Positions 25,458 through 34,100 of a stretch of DNA of 64,000 nucleotides are shown here, piece by piece. The position numbers were made by a program, and so were the translations under genes. Source of the stretch: Psychrobacillus sp042885655 (lineage in GTDB: Bacteria; Bacillota; Bacilli; Bacillales_A; Planococcaceae). The stretch spans positions 483,657 to 547,656 of the forward strand of contig NZ_JBHVRO010000001.1 of assembly GCF_042885655.1 (NCBI RefSeq). The letters run 5' to 3'. The notes under the pieces are model-generated. The model searched no databases and had not been told where the DNA came from. It saw only the letters and a program-made list of their open reading frames with translations. How positions within the stretch are numbered: position 1 is the first letter of the stretch; every line of letters begins with the position of its first letter.

Positions 25458-26147
25458 ATGATGAGGAAGTTTACCCTCGTTTATTGCATCATTTGTATAT
25501 TGTTACTAATACCATACCAATTAGAGGTTCAAGCGGAAACTGATTCGAACGATACAATTTATGATACGTTTGAAAAGAAAAACAACGGTACAGTCAAAGA
25601 CCCTACAACAGTAGTAGATCCAGATACTAGTAAAAGTGGAGATATACCTTCTAGTGGAATATCTATTACTGTTTGGGATTATGTAAAGATGATTTTTGCG
25701 CTATTATTTGTCATCTTACTGTTATATGGTCTATTGCGATTTGTGAATAGTAGAAATAAATCTTTTCAACAAAATCAACTTATTCAAAATTTAGGTGGAG
25801 TTGGACTTGGGCAAGGTAAATCTGTACAACTTTTACAAGCAGGTAACGCCTTATTGCTGGTAGGCATAGGAGAAGATATTACTTTAATAAAAGAAATTAC
25901 AGATCCCGAGGAAATAGCTAAACTAACGAAGATTTACGAAGATAAGCAAGACATTGGAAAGACTGTACCTTATATATCAGAACTTTTTAGTCAATTCAAA
26001 GGTAATCTCACTTTGAAGAAAAATAGTAATGAAAATAAAGATCCTACATTTAACGAAACGTTCCAAAAGAGATTACAAGAAATCCAAAAAGACCGTAGTG
26101 ATGTATTAAAGGATTGGAAGACAAAGGAGCGCGAAGAAAATGAATGA
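25458..26147 (+). CDS. fliO: Flagellar biosynthesis protein FliO/FliZ
   Basis: Membrane factor that helps assemble the FliP export core. A cleavable-looking signal peptide (residues 1-26, ending VQA-ET) is followed by a short extracytoplasmic part. A transmembrane helix (VKMIFALLFVILLLYGLLRF) and a FliO-type cytoplasmic region with QLIQNLGGVGLGQGKSVQLL come next. The 229 aa length fits the longer Bacillus form, named fliZ there. Its stop overlaps fliP by 8 bases. Confidence 0.92.
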   Translation: MMRKFTLVYCIICILLLIPYQLEVQAETDSNDTIYDTFEKKNNGTVKDPTTVVDPDTSKSGDIPSSGISITVWDYVKMIFALLFVILLLYGLLRFVNSRNKSFQQNQLIQNLGGVGLGQGKSVQLLQAGNALLLVGIGEDITLIKEITDPEEIAKLTKIYEDKQDIGKTVPYISELFSQFKGNLTLKKNSNENKDPTFNETFQKRLQEIQKDRSDVLKDWKTKEREENE

Positions 26148-26805
26148 TTTCGTCCAGTTTTTTTCGGACAGCGATCCGTCCAATGTTTCCACTTCTATCA
26201 AATTAATGCTATTGCTTACGGTTTTATCTTTGGCTCCTAGTATTTTAATATTAATGACTTCTTTTGCTAGAATTGTTATTATTCTTTCTTTTGTTCGAAC
26301 AGCACTTGCTACACAGCAAATGCCGCCGAATCAAGTGATAGTAGGTTTATCTTTATTTTTAACTTTTTTCGTAATGGCACCTACATTTCAAGAAGTGAAT
26401 GAAAAAGCACTTACTCCTCTCTTTGATGAGAAAATTACATTAGAAGAAGCATATGAAAATGCTAGTGGCCCGTTTAAGGAATTTATGAGCAAGCAAACAA
26501 GGCAAAAAGATTTGGAATTATTTTTACGTTATACAGAGGCGGAGCGACCAGAATCAATTGATGATATACCATTAACTGTAATGGTTCCTGCGTTTGCCTT
26601 AAGCGAAATTAAAACAGCATTTCAAATTGGATTTATGATATTTATTCCATTTTTAGTAATTGATATGATTGTTGCAAGTATTTTAATGTCTATGGGTATG
26701 ATGATGCTACCACCAGTAATGATTTCTTTACCTTTTAAAATATTATTATTTGTGTTAGTAGATGGCTGGTATTTAGTAATGAAATCGATATTACAAAGTT
26801 TTTAG
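26140..26805 (+). CDS. fliP: Flagellar type III export gate protein FliP
   Basis: Core of the FliPQR export channel. At 221 aa, it has four hydrophobic segments. FliP signatures are SLAPSILILMTSFARIVIIL, then FVRTALATQQMPPNQVIVGL, and near the end DMIVASILMSMGMMMLPPVM. No separate signal peptide is obvious. It is tightly coupled to fliO and fliQ. Confidence 0.98.
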   Translation: MNDFVQFFSDSDPSNVSTSIKLMLLLTVLSLAPSILILMTSFARIVIILSFVRTALATQQMPPNQVIVGLSLFLTFFVMAPTFQEVNEKALTPLFDEKITLEEAYENASGPFKEFMSKQTRQKDLELFLRYTEAERPESIDDIPLTVMVPAFALSEIKTAFQIGFMIFIPFLVIDMIVASILMSMGMMMLPPVMISLPFKILLFVLVDGWYLVMKSILQSF

Positions 26806-26817
26806 GAGCTGATAGTA

Positions 26818-27087
26818 ATGAGTAATGAAATGGTAATTTCGATTGCAGAACAAGCTATTTGGGTCATACTTCTTACTTCAGGTCCTCTTCTTTTAATCGC
26901 ATTGATAACCGGTCTTGCTGTAAGTATCTTTCAAGCAACAACGCAAATTCAAGAACAAACGCTTGCATTCGTTCCTAAAATTATTGCGGTTTTAGTAGCT
27001 ATTGTTTTTTTTGGACCATGGATGCTATCGCATGTAACATCGTATGCATCGGATATCTTTGAAAATTTAATACGATATATTGGTTGA
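26818..27087 (+). CDS. fliQ: Flagellar export gate protein FliQ
   Basis: An 89 aa export-channel subunit with two transmembrane hairpin helices. FliQ signatures are GPLLLIALITGLAVSIFQAT and TQIQEQTLAFVPKIIAV. It begins 12 bases after fliP with the ribosome site TAGGAG and ends 4 bases before the fliR start. Confidence 0.97.
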   Translation: MSNEMVISIAEQAIWVILLTSGPLLLIALITGLAVSIFQATTQIQEQTLAFVPKIIAVLVAIVFFGPWMLSHVTSYASDIFENLIRYIG

Positions 27088-27091
27088 TGCT

Positions 27092-27868
27092 ATGAATGAA
27101 ATTTTACCTAAACTAACTGTTTTATTGCTTGTTATAGCTCGTGTTTCTGCTTTTTTCGTGACGTTGCCTCTTTTTTCACATCGAACAATACCTGCAACAC
27201 ACCGTATTGCATTCGCGGTCGTTATTTCGTGGATGATGTATTATACGATGGATGTTGCGCCATTTGAGGTAAATGGAGATTACATATTATTAATAATAAA
27301 GGAAGTCATGGTTGGTTTATTCATAGGTCTGTTAGCTTATATTATCATGTCAGCTATTCAGATCGCTGGTGGATTTATTGATTTTCAGATGGGGTTTGCA
27401 ATTGCTAATGTGATTGATCCTCAAACCGGTGCTCAAAGTCCATTAGTTGGGCAGTTTTTGAATACATTAGCTCTTTTATTGTTATTGGCATTGAATGGGC
27501 ATCACTTATTATTAGATGGAATTTTTTACAGTTATCATTTTATTCCATTGGAGCTATCTTGGCCACATTTGGGGCAAGAGAATTACATTGAGTTTATTAT
27601 GAAAACATTTGCTGGTGTTTTTGCAGTGGCATTTCAAATGTCGATTCCTATAGTTGCTACTCTCTTTTTAGTTGATATCGCTTTAGGGATTACTGCTAGA
27701 ACAGTACCACAACTTAATATTTTTGTTGTTGGCTTTCCAATAAAGATAGGTGTTAGTTTTTTAGTGCTTTTTGTCATGATGGGAGTTTTGATGGCAGTTG
27801 TTCAGAAATTGTTTCAAATTATGGTAGTAAGTATGCGAGATTTAATGATTATTTTAGGTGGTGGCTAG
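27092..27868 (+). CDS. fliR: Flagellar export gate protein FliR
   Basis: Third component of the FliPQR channel, with about six transmembrane segments in 258 aa. Signatures are VIARVSAFFVTLPLFSHRTI and FQMGFAIANVIDPQTGAQSP. ATG 27092 is chosen by comparison with the family. It has no clear ribosome site and probably depends on coupling to fliQ. In-frame TTG 27080 is the alternative. Confidence 0.95.
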   Translation: MNEILPKLTVLLLVIARVSAFFVTLPLFSHRTIPATHRIAFAVVISWMMYYTMDVAPFEVNGDYILLIIKEVMVGLFIGLLAYIIMSAIQIAGGFIDFQMGFAIANVIDPQTGAQSPLVGQFLNTLALLLLLALNGHHLLLDGIFYSYHFIPLELSWPHLGQENYIEFIMKTFAGVFAVAFQMSIPIVATLFLVDIALGITARTVPQLNIFVVGFPIKIGVSFLVLFVMMGVLMAVVQKLFQIMVVSMRDLMIILGGG

Positions 27869-27869
27869 T

Positions 27870-28955
27870 ATGTTGAAACTCCGATTAGACTTACAGTTTT
27901 TTGCTGGAGAAAAAACAGAAAAAGCAACGCCTAAAAAACGACAGGATTCCCGAAAAAAAGGACAAGTATTAAAAAGTGCAGACGTTACAAGTGCAGTAGT
28001 GTTACTTTCCGTTTTTCTTTTTCTGTTTTTTAGTGCTAGTTTTTTACGAACAGAATTGTTTTCTTTTTTTAGTGTTACATTTACAAAATATATGTTAATC
28101 AAAACACTCACGATTGAGACTGTATTAGAAATATATAAAAGTTTACTTATGGAAATGGCAAAAATATTGCTGCCGATTATGGGAGTAGCAGTAGTTGCTG
28201 CCATAGCAGCTAACTTTTTTCAATTCGGACTGTTGTTTACGACTGAACCTTTGAAATTTGACTTAAAAAAAATTGATCCTATAAAAGGACTCAAAAGAAT
28301 ATTTTCTCTAAAAGCAGTTATTGAATTATTAAAATCTATACTAAAAATATCTTTTATCGGTTCGGTTACTACCCTTATTCTTTGGATGAATTTAGAGAAG
28401 GTATTATCTTTATCATTTAAGACTGCTTGGGACACACTCTCTACAGTTGGTTGGTTGACAGGCATGATGGGTATAGCCGCATCTTGTGTATTATTATTCA
28501 TATCTGTATTGGATTTTTTTTATCAGCGTTTTGACTATGAAAAGAATCTAAAAATGTCGAAACAAGACATTAAAGATGAACATAAAAACTCTGATGGAGA
28601 TCCTATAATCAAATCTCGTATAAGACAGCGTCAAAGAGAAATGGCTATGCGTAGAATGATGCAAGAAATTCCTACAGCAGACGTGGTAATTACAAACCCA
28701 ACGCATTTTGCAATTGCTCTAAAATACGACGATGAATCTATGGATGCTCCTACAGTAGTGGCAAAAGGTGCAGATTTTGTGGCACAGAAGATCAAACTTA
28801 TTGCTAAAGAAAATGATGTAATTATGGTTGAAAATCGTCCGCTTGCGAGGGCTATGTATGACCAAGTAGAGATTGGTCAACGAATTCCAGATGAATTTTT
28901 CAAAGCTGTTGCAGAAGTACTTGCTTATGTATATCGAATTAAACAAAAAATTTAA
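27870..28955 (+). CDS. flhB: Flagellar export switch protein FlhB
   Basis: Autocleaving membrane protein that switches substrate specificity of the export gate. The N-terminus (LDLQFFAGEKTEKATPKKR) is typical. Four transmembrane segments lie between about 35 and 215. The cytoplasmic domain carries the NPTH autocleavage site (VVITNPTHFAIALKY). ATG 27870 (361 aa) follows AGGTGGTGG, just after the fliR stop. Confidence 0.97.
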   Translation: MLKLRLDLQFFAGEKTEKATPKKRQDSRKKGQVLKSADVTSAVVLLSVFLFLFFSASFLRTELFSFFSVTFTKYMLIKTLTIETVLEIYKSLLMEMAKILLPIMGVAVVAAIAANFFQFGLLFTTEPLKFDLKKIDPIKGLKRIFSLKAVIELLKSILKISFIGSVTTLILWMNLEKVLSLSFKTAWDTLSTVGWLTGMMGIAASCVLLFISVLDFFYQRFDYEKNLKMSKQDIKDEHKNSDGDPIIKSRIRQRQREMAMRRMMQEIPTADVVITNPTHFAIALKYDDESMDAPTVVAKGADFVAQKIKLIAKENDVIMVENRPLARAMYDQVEIGQRIPDEFFKAVAEVLAYVYRIKQKI

Positions 28956-28979
28956 AGGTAAAGATTGAGGTGGAAGTAC

Positions 28980-31013
28980 ATGCAAGTCCGCGATATAACC
29001 GTATTAGCAGCTGTAATATCTGTTGTGGCAATGCTAGTAATACCTCTTCCTCATTGGTTAATAAGCTTTCTAATTATCATTAATATTACGATTGCTTTGT
29101 TAATATTGATGACCGCTATGAATATGCAAGAGGCCCTTCAATTTTCTGTTTTCCCTCCTTTATTACTAATAGTTACATTGTTTCGACTGGGTCTGAACGT
29201 ATCCACTACGAGAGCAATATTATCGACAGGTGATGCAGGTAAAGTTGTAGAAACTTTCGGTACATTTGTAACAGGTGGAAATATATTAGTAGGTTTAGTT
29301 GTATTTGCTATATTAGTAATTATTCAGTTTATAGTAATTACTAAAGGAGCTGAACGAGTATCCGAAGTTGCTGCTCGGTTTACTTTAGATGCTATGCCAG
29401 GGAAACAAATGAGTATTGATGCTGATTTAAATGCAGGGATGATCTCTGAAAAGGAAGCAAGAGAAAGACGTGAAAAAGTAAGTGGCGAAGCAGATTTTTA
29501 TGGTGCAATGGATGGTGCGACAAAGTTCGTAAAAGGGGATGCCATTGCTGGTATTATTATCGTACTTATCAATCTTGTAGTTGGTATTATCATTGGAGTA
29601 GTTCAATTAGGACTTCCTTTTGCTGAAGCAGCAGTACGCTTTTCTACACTAACTGTAGGAGACGGACTCGTTTCTCAAATTCCAGCCCTATTAATTTCAA
29701 CAGCTACAGGGATTGTCGTAACGAGAGCCGCATCTAATGGAAATCTCGGTAGTGATATTACTAGTCAATTGTTCTCACAACCAAAATTACTTTACGTTGC
29801 AGCAGGAACTATTGCCTTACTTGGAATAGTTACACCAGTTGGCGTATTTATTACTTTCCCAATTGCAATCGCATTAGCTGCAGGGGCATATTTCATGAAT
29901 AAATCAAGTAAAGAGGATCCAACTGAAATAGAAGAATTCGAAGAAGAGGTTACAACGGACAACATGAAAAGTCCAGAAAATGTTATTAATCTCCTCAATG
30001 TAGATCCAATTGAGTTTGAATTTGGATATGGTCTTATTCCTTTAGTAGATACTGCACAAGGTGGAGATTTACTTGACCGAGTTGTTATGATACGAAGACA
30101 GCTTGCATTGGAGTTAGGTATTGTCATTCCTGTTGTACGTATTCGCGATAATATACAATTACAACCAAATGAATACCGTATTAAAATTAAAGGAAATGAG
30201 ATGGCAAGAGGCGAATTATTACTTGATCACTATTTAGCGATGAGTCCTGGAGATGATGATTCCATTGAAGGAATAGATACGATAGAACCTTCTTTTGGAT
30301 TACCAGCAAAATGGATTACTGAAACAGTGAAAGAAGAAGCTGAGATTCTTGGCTATACTGTTGTTGATCCACCAAGTGTTGTTTCCACACATATGACTGA
30401 AATCATCCGAAATAATGCTCATGATTTATTGGGTCGACAGGAAACGAAACAGCTTATCGATCATATTAGAGAAACTTATCCTATACTTGTAGATGAATTA
30501 ACTCCAACACCTCTTACAGTTGGGGAAATACAAAAAGTTTTAGGCAATTTACTAAAGGAACATGTATCTATTAGAAATCTGCCAATTATTTTTGAAACAC
30601 TTGCAGATTATTCAAAAATGACTTCAGATGTCGATATATTAACTGAGTATACGAGACAATCATTAGCGAAACAAATTACGACACAATATGCAGGAAATAA
30701 CCATGTATTAAAAGTCTTAACCGTTTCTGGCAGAGTTGAAAAATTGATAGCCGATAGTATACAGCAAACAGAACATGGAAACTATTTATCTATTGATCCA
30801 AATGATTCGCAAGCAATATTAGAATCGATGGCAAGAGAAATAGAACGAGCATCTTTAATGGAACAATCACCAATTATTTTATGCTCACCTGCTGTAAGAA
30901 TGTATTTACGTCAAATGACAGAACGATATTTCCCTCAAGTTCCGATTCTTTCTTATAATGAATTAGAATCTTCCATTGAGGTACAAAGCGTTGGGGTGGT
31001 GAATGTAGAGTGA
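28980..31013 (+). CDS. flhA: Flagellar export gate protein FlhA
   Basis: Large export gate (677 aa) with about eight N-terminal transmembrane segments (residues 1-310) and a cytoplasmic docking platform. FHIPEP-family signatures include SVFPPLLLIVTLFRLGLNVS, ARFTLDAMPGKQMSIDADLN and GDAIAGIIIVLINLVVG. ATG 28980 follows GAGGTGGAAGTAC. Its stop overlaps the flhF start. Confidence 0.98.
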   Translation: MQVRDITVLAAVISVVAMLVIPLPHWLISFLIIINITIALLILMTAMNMQEALQFSVFPPLLLIVTLFRLGLNVSTTRAILSTGDAGKVVETFGTFVTGGNILVGLVVFAILVIIQFIVITKGAERVSEVAARFTLDAMPGKQMSIDADLNAGMISEKEARERREKVSGEADFYGAMDGATKFVKGDAIAGIIIVLINLVVGIIIGVVQLGLPFAEAAVRFSTLTVGDGLVSQIPALLISTATGIVVTRAASNGNLGSDITSQLFSQPKLLYVAAGTIALLGIVTPVGVFITFPIAIALAAGAYFMNKSSKEDPTEIEEFEEEVTTDNMKSPENVINLLNVDPIEFEFGYGLIPLVDTAQGGDLLDRVVMIRRQLALELGIVIPVVRIRDNIQLQPNEYRIKIKGNEMARGELLLDHYLAMSPGDDDSIEGIDTIEPSFGLPAKWITETVKEEAEILGYTVVDPPSVVSTHMTEIIRNNAHDLLGRQETKQLIDHIRETYPILVDELTPTPLTVGEIQKVLGNLLKEHVSIRNLPIIFETLADYSKMTSDVDILTEYTRQSLAKQITTQYAGNNHVLKVLTVSGRVEKLIADSIQQTEHGNYLSIDPNDSQAILESMAREIERASLMEQSPIILCSPAVRMYLRQMTERYFPQVPILSYNELESSIEVQSVGVVNVE

Positions 31014-32116
31014 AAATGAAAAAATATACGGCAAGTACAATGCCTGAAGCTATGAAACTAATACGAAAAGAATTAGGGGAAGAAGCAGTTATTTTGAATT
31101 CAAAAGTTGCTTATTCGAAAGGTTTTTTAGGATTGTTCAAAAAGAAAACTATCGAAGTGCTAGCAGGTATTGATACGTTTGATCCTCCAACCGCTCCTGT
31201 CGAAAAAGCGACAGTCCAAATGGTTCATTCAAATAAGGCAACGGACGAAATAAAAAAAGAATTAGAAGACTTAAAACATATGGTGAAATCGATTCAACGT
31301 CCACAAATGGATGTTAATTATCCAGATGAACTAGGAGCTCTTATTCACTATTTGAAGGAACAAGAGTTAGCAGAAGAGCTTATCACAACAGTCGGTGATG
31401 AGCTTTTTATGCATATGAAAAAAAATGATTATACTATTGATTTGGAAAAACAAATTACAATAACAAAAGAATGCCTATCGTCATCCTTAGAACAAATTCC
31501 TTTTGGAGGACTCTCCTATACGAAGAAATATATTAACGTACTAGGTCCTACGGGCGTAGGAAAGACGACTACAATTGCAAAAATGGCTGCTAGGGCAGTT
31601 TTAGAAAAGAAGAAAAAGGTAGGATTTATTACAACGGATACATATAGAATTGCTGCAATTGAGCAATTAAAGACATATGCAGGGTTGCTTCAAGCACCAA
31701 TCGAAATTGTTTACAATGAAAAAGATTTACAAGAAGCAATGAAAAACTTCGAATCATTGGATATTGTGTTTATTGATACTGCAGGTAGAAATTATAAAGA
31801 GCAGAAGTTTGTTGAAGACTTACAAAAGTTAATTGATCTAAAAGAGAACACCGAAACTTTTCTTGTTCTATCTACTACTTCTAAGCAAAAAGACATGGAA
31901 GTGATTATCGAACAGTTTACAGAATTCCCTATTGAGAAATATATTTTTACAAAACTAGATGAAACAAATTCTATTGGCTCAATTATCAATTTAATGGTTA
32001 AATATAAGAAGGGACTTGCTTACTATACGGATGGTCAAGAAGTCCCGGAAGATATAGTCGAGGCTAATCAAAATGAATTACTCAATATGTTATTAAAGGG
32101 GATTCGTTATGAGTGA
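31010..32116 (+). CDS. flhF: Flagellar SRP-like GTPase FlhF
   Basis: Signal-recognition-type GTPase that controls flagellar placement and number with FlhG. An N-terminal basic region (MKKYTASTMPEAMKLIRKEL) leads to the NG domain. G1 is NVLGPTGVGKTTTIAKMAA, and TTDTYRIAAIEQL and FIDTAGRNYKE follow, then the TKLDET motif. GTG 31010 aligns with the MKIKKF start of the B. subtilis protein and lies 10 bases after GGGGTGG. ATG 31016 is the alternative. Confidence 0.97.
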   Translation: MKMKKYTASTMPEAMKLIRKELGEEAVILNSKVAYSKGFLGLFKKKTIEVLAGIDTFDPPTAPVEKATVQMVHSNKATDEIKKELEDLKHMVKSIQRPQMDVNYPDELGALIHYLKEQELAEELITTVGDELFMHMKKNDYTIDLEKQITITKECLSSSLEQIPFGGLSYTKKYINVLGPTGVGKTTTIAKMAARAVLEKKKKVGFITTDTYRIAAIEQLKTYAGLLQAPIEIVYNEKDLQEAMKNFESLDIVFIDTAGRNYKEQKFVEDLQKLIDLKENTETFLVLSTTSKQKDMEVIIEQFTEFPIEKYIFTKLDETNSIGSIINLMVKYKKGLAYYTDGQEVPEDIVEANQNELLNMLLKGIRYE

Positions 32117-32975
32117 TCAAGCAGAAGAGTTAAGAATGCGGATGCTTAGGAGTCAGAACAAACTAGGTCGGTCTATTGCGGTTGTCAGCGGTAAAGGAGG
32201 CGTGGGGAAAAGTAATTTTTCCATGAACTTCACTACTATGTTGAGTTCATTAGGTAAAAAAGTTGTTCTAATTGATATGGATATTGGTATGGGGAACATT
32301 CATATTTTAATTGGAAAAACTGTTCCCTTTAATTTGAAAGATTATTTAGTAGGAGATGCTTCGATAGAAGAAGTGTTGTTTGATGGACCAAATAATCTTC
32401 ATTATATCTCTGGCGGATCGGGCTTATCAGGTGTAATGGAATGGAACGAAGAAATGTTTGGAAGATTGGTAGAAGCATTTGAGTATATGCAAAAAAATTA
32501 TGATTATATCGTATTTGATATGGGAGCTGGTGCAACCAGTCAAACATTGGATCTATTAGTTTCAGTCGATGATATTATCGTCATCACAACTGCAGAGCCA
32601 ACCTCAATTACGGATGCCTATTCCATGATGAAGTATATTTTTTATAAAGATCCGGATAAGAACTTCTTTCTTTTGTGTAATAGAGCTTTTACCGAGGAGG
32701 AAGGGATAGAAACAACATCTAGATTAAAATTAGCGATGTCCAAATTTTTATCTAAAGAAATTGTTGTACTTGGCTCACTGCCAGAGGATCCAGCAGTTCG
32801 AAAAGCGGTGAGAGAACAAATTCCATTTTCATTATCATACCCCAATGCAGAAATAACGAAAAAGTTAAAAGAGATTGCCAGTAAATTTTCGGATTTAGAC
32901 TTTGAAAAAGAAGATATACCTAGACAAAGTAAATTTATATCTCGATTAAAAAATCTCTTTGCGGGGAGGTCGTGA
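32109..32975 (+). CDS. flhG: MinD-like ATPase FlhG (YlxH)
   Basis: ParA/MinD-type ATPase, partner of FlhF in setting flagellar number and C-ring assembly. The deviant Walker A is VVSGKGGVGKSNFSMNF (near residue 25), with MDIGMGNIHIL and the Walker B FDMGAGATSQTLDL. A Gln-containing N-terminal segment (EELRMRMLRSQN) resembles the FlhF-activating helix. Its 288 aa overlap flhF by 8 bases and cheB is close behind. Confidence 0.96.
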   Translation: MSDQAEELRMRMLRSQNKLGRSIAVVSGKGGVGKSNFSMNFTTMLSSLGKKVVLIDMDIGMGNIHILIGKTVPFNLKDYLVGDASIEEVLFDGPNNLHYISGGSGLSGVMEWNEEMFGRLVEAFEYMQKNYDYIVFDMGAGATSQTLDLLVSVDDIIVITTAEPTSITDAYSMMKYIFYKDPDKNFFLLCNRAFTEEEGIETTSRLKLAMSKFLSKEIVVLGSLPEDPAVRKAVREQIPFSLSYPNAEITKKLKEIASKFSDLDFEKEDIPRQSKFISRLKNLFAGRS

Positions 32976-32979
32976 ACTA

Positions 32980-34086
32980 GTGGAGCAGATACAAAAAAAG
33001 AAACTTCTCATAGTAGATGATTCTGCTTTTATGCGAAAACTAATTACGGATTTTTTTGCCGATAGTAAACTTATTGAAGTTGTAGGAATTGCTCGAAATG
33101 GAAAAGATGCTATTCAAAAAATAAAGTCTCTTCAACCAGATGTAGTGACGATGGATGTTGAAATGCCTGTAATGAACGGTTTAGATGCTTTAAAAGAAAT
33201 CATGGCAAAAACACCAGTTGCAATTGTTATGCTCTCAAGTACAACTCAAAAAGGGACTGAAAGTACTCTCCTCGCGATGGAATATGGGGCTGTAGACTTT
33301 GTTGCAAAGCCAAGCGGTACAATCTCTTTAGATTTACATAAAATAAAAGAAGAATTAGTAGTAAAAGTTGAAAACGCAGCGAATGTATCGATTACAAAAA
33401 TGAAAAGGCCACAGCTTGTAACCGAGAAATCTTTTATTTTTTCTGAAGTTTCTAAAGCTACAAAACCTAGTATTCCAATAACATCCAAACGGCAGAATTG
33501 GAATAAGCAAAAAAAGAAAATGGTGCTAATTGGTACTTCAACTGGTGGTCCTCGAGCACTTCAAGAAGTTATTACAAAGCTTCCTAAGAATATTCAAGCT
33601 CCAGTACTAATCGTGCAACATATGCCTGCTGGCTTTACAAAATCGCTAGCTGTAAGGCTGAATCAGTTATCTGAAATAGAAGTGAAAGAAGCCGAAAATG
33701 GAGATATTTTAAGAAATGGTTATGCTTATATTGCTCCAGGTGGTTATCATTTGCGCCTAAATAAAATGGGAAATGACTATACCATTGTTTTAGATAATAT
33801 AGAACCTCCGAGAGCGGGACATAGACCATCTGTGGATGTGTTATTTGAAGATAATAGTAGGTATAACGATTTTGATAAAATAGCAGTCATTATGACAGGA
33901 ATGGGCTCAGATGGTTCATCTGGACTCCGAAAGTTAGGAGAAAGCGGAAATGTTGTGGCTATTGCGGAATCCGCTAATACTTGCATTGTATATGGTATGC
34001 CAAAAGCTGCTATAGAAACTAACTTAGTGAACGAAGTAGTAGATTTAGAAAATATCACACAAGCAATTTTACAATACTTGCCTTAA
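32980..34086 (+). CDS. cheB: Chemotaxis protein-glutamate methylesterase CheB
   Basis: Removes methyl groups from receptors during adaptation. The receiver domain has phospho-Asp in VVTMDVEMPVMNG. The C-terminal esterase domain shows the catalytic Ser in LIGTSTGGPRAL, His in VQHMPAGFTKSLA and Asp in VIMTGMGSDG. GTG 32980 (368 aa) lies 11 bases after GGGGAGG. The frame is open upstream but lacks a ribosome site there. CheR is not in this window. Confidence 0.96.
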   Translation: MEQIQKKKLLIVDDSAFMRKLITDFFADSKLIEVVGIARNGKDAIQKIKSLQPDVVTMDVEMPVMNGLDALKEIMAKTPVAIVMLSSTTQKGTESTLLAMEYGAVDFVAKPSGTISLDLHKIKEELVVKVENAANVSITKMKRPQLVTEKSFIFSEVSKATKPSIPITSKRQNWNKQKKKMVLIGTSTGGPRALQEVITKLPKNIQAPVLIVQHMPAGFTKSLAVRLNQLSEIEVKEAENGDILRNGYAYIAPGGYHLRLNKMGNDYTIVLDNIEPPRAGHRPSVDVLFEDNSRYNDFDKIAVIMTGMGSDGSSGLRKLGESGNVVAIAESANTCIVYGMPKAAIETNLVNEVVDLENITQAILQYLP

Positions 34087-34100
34087 AGGGGTGTTTATTC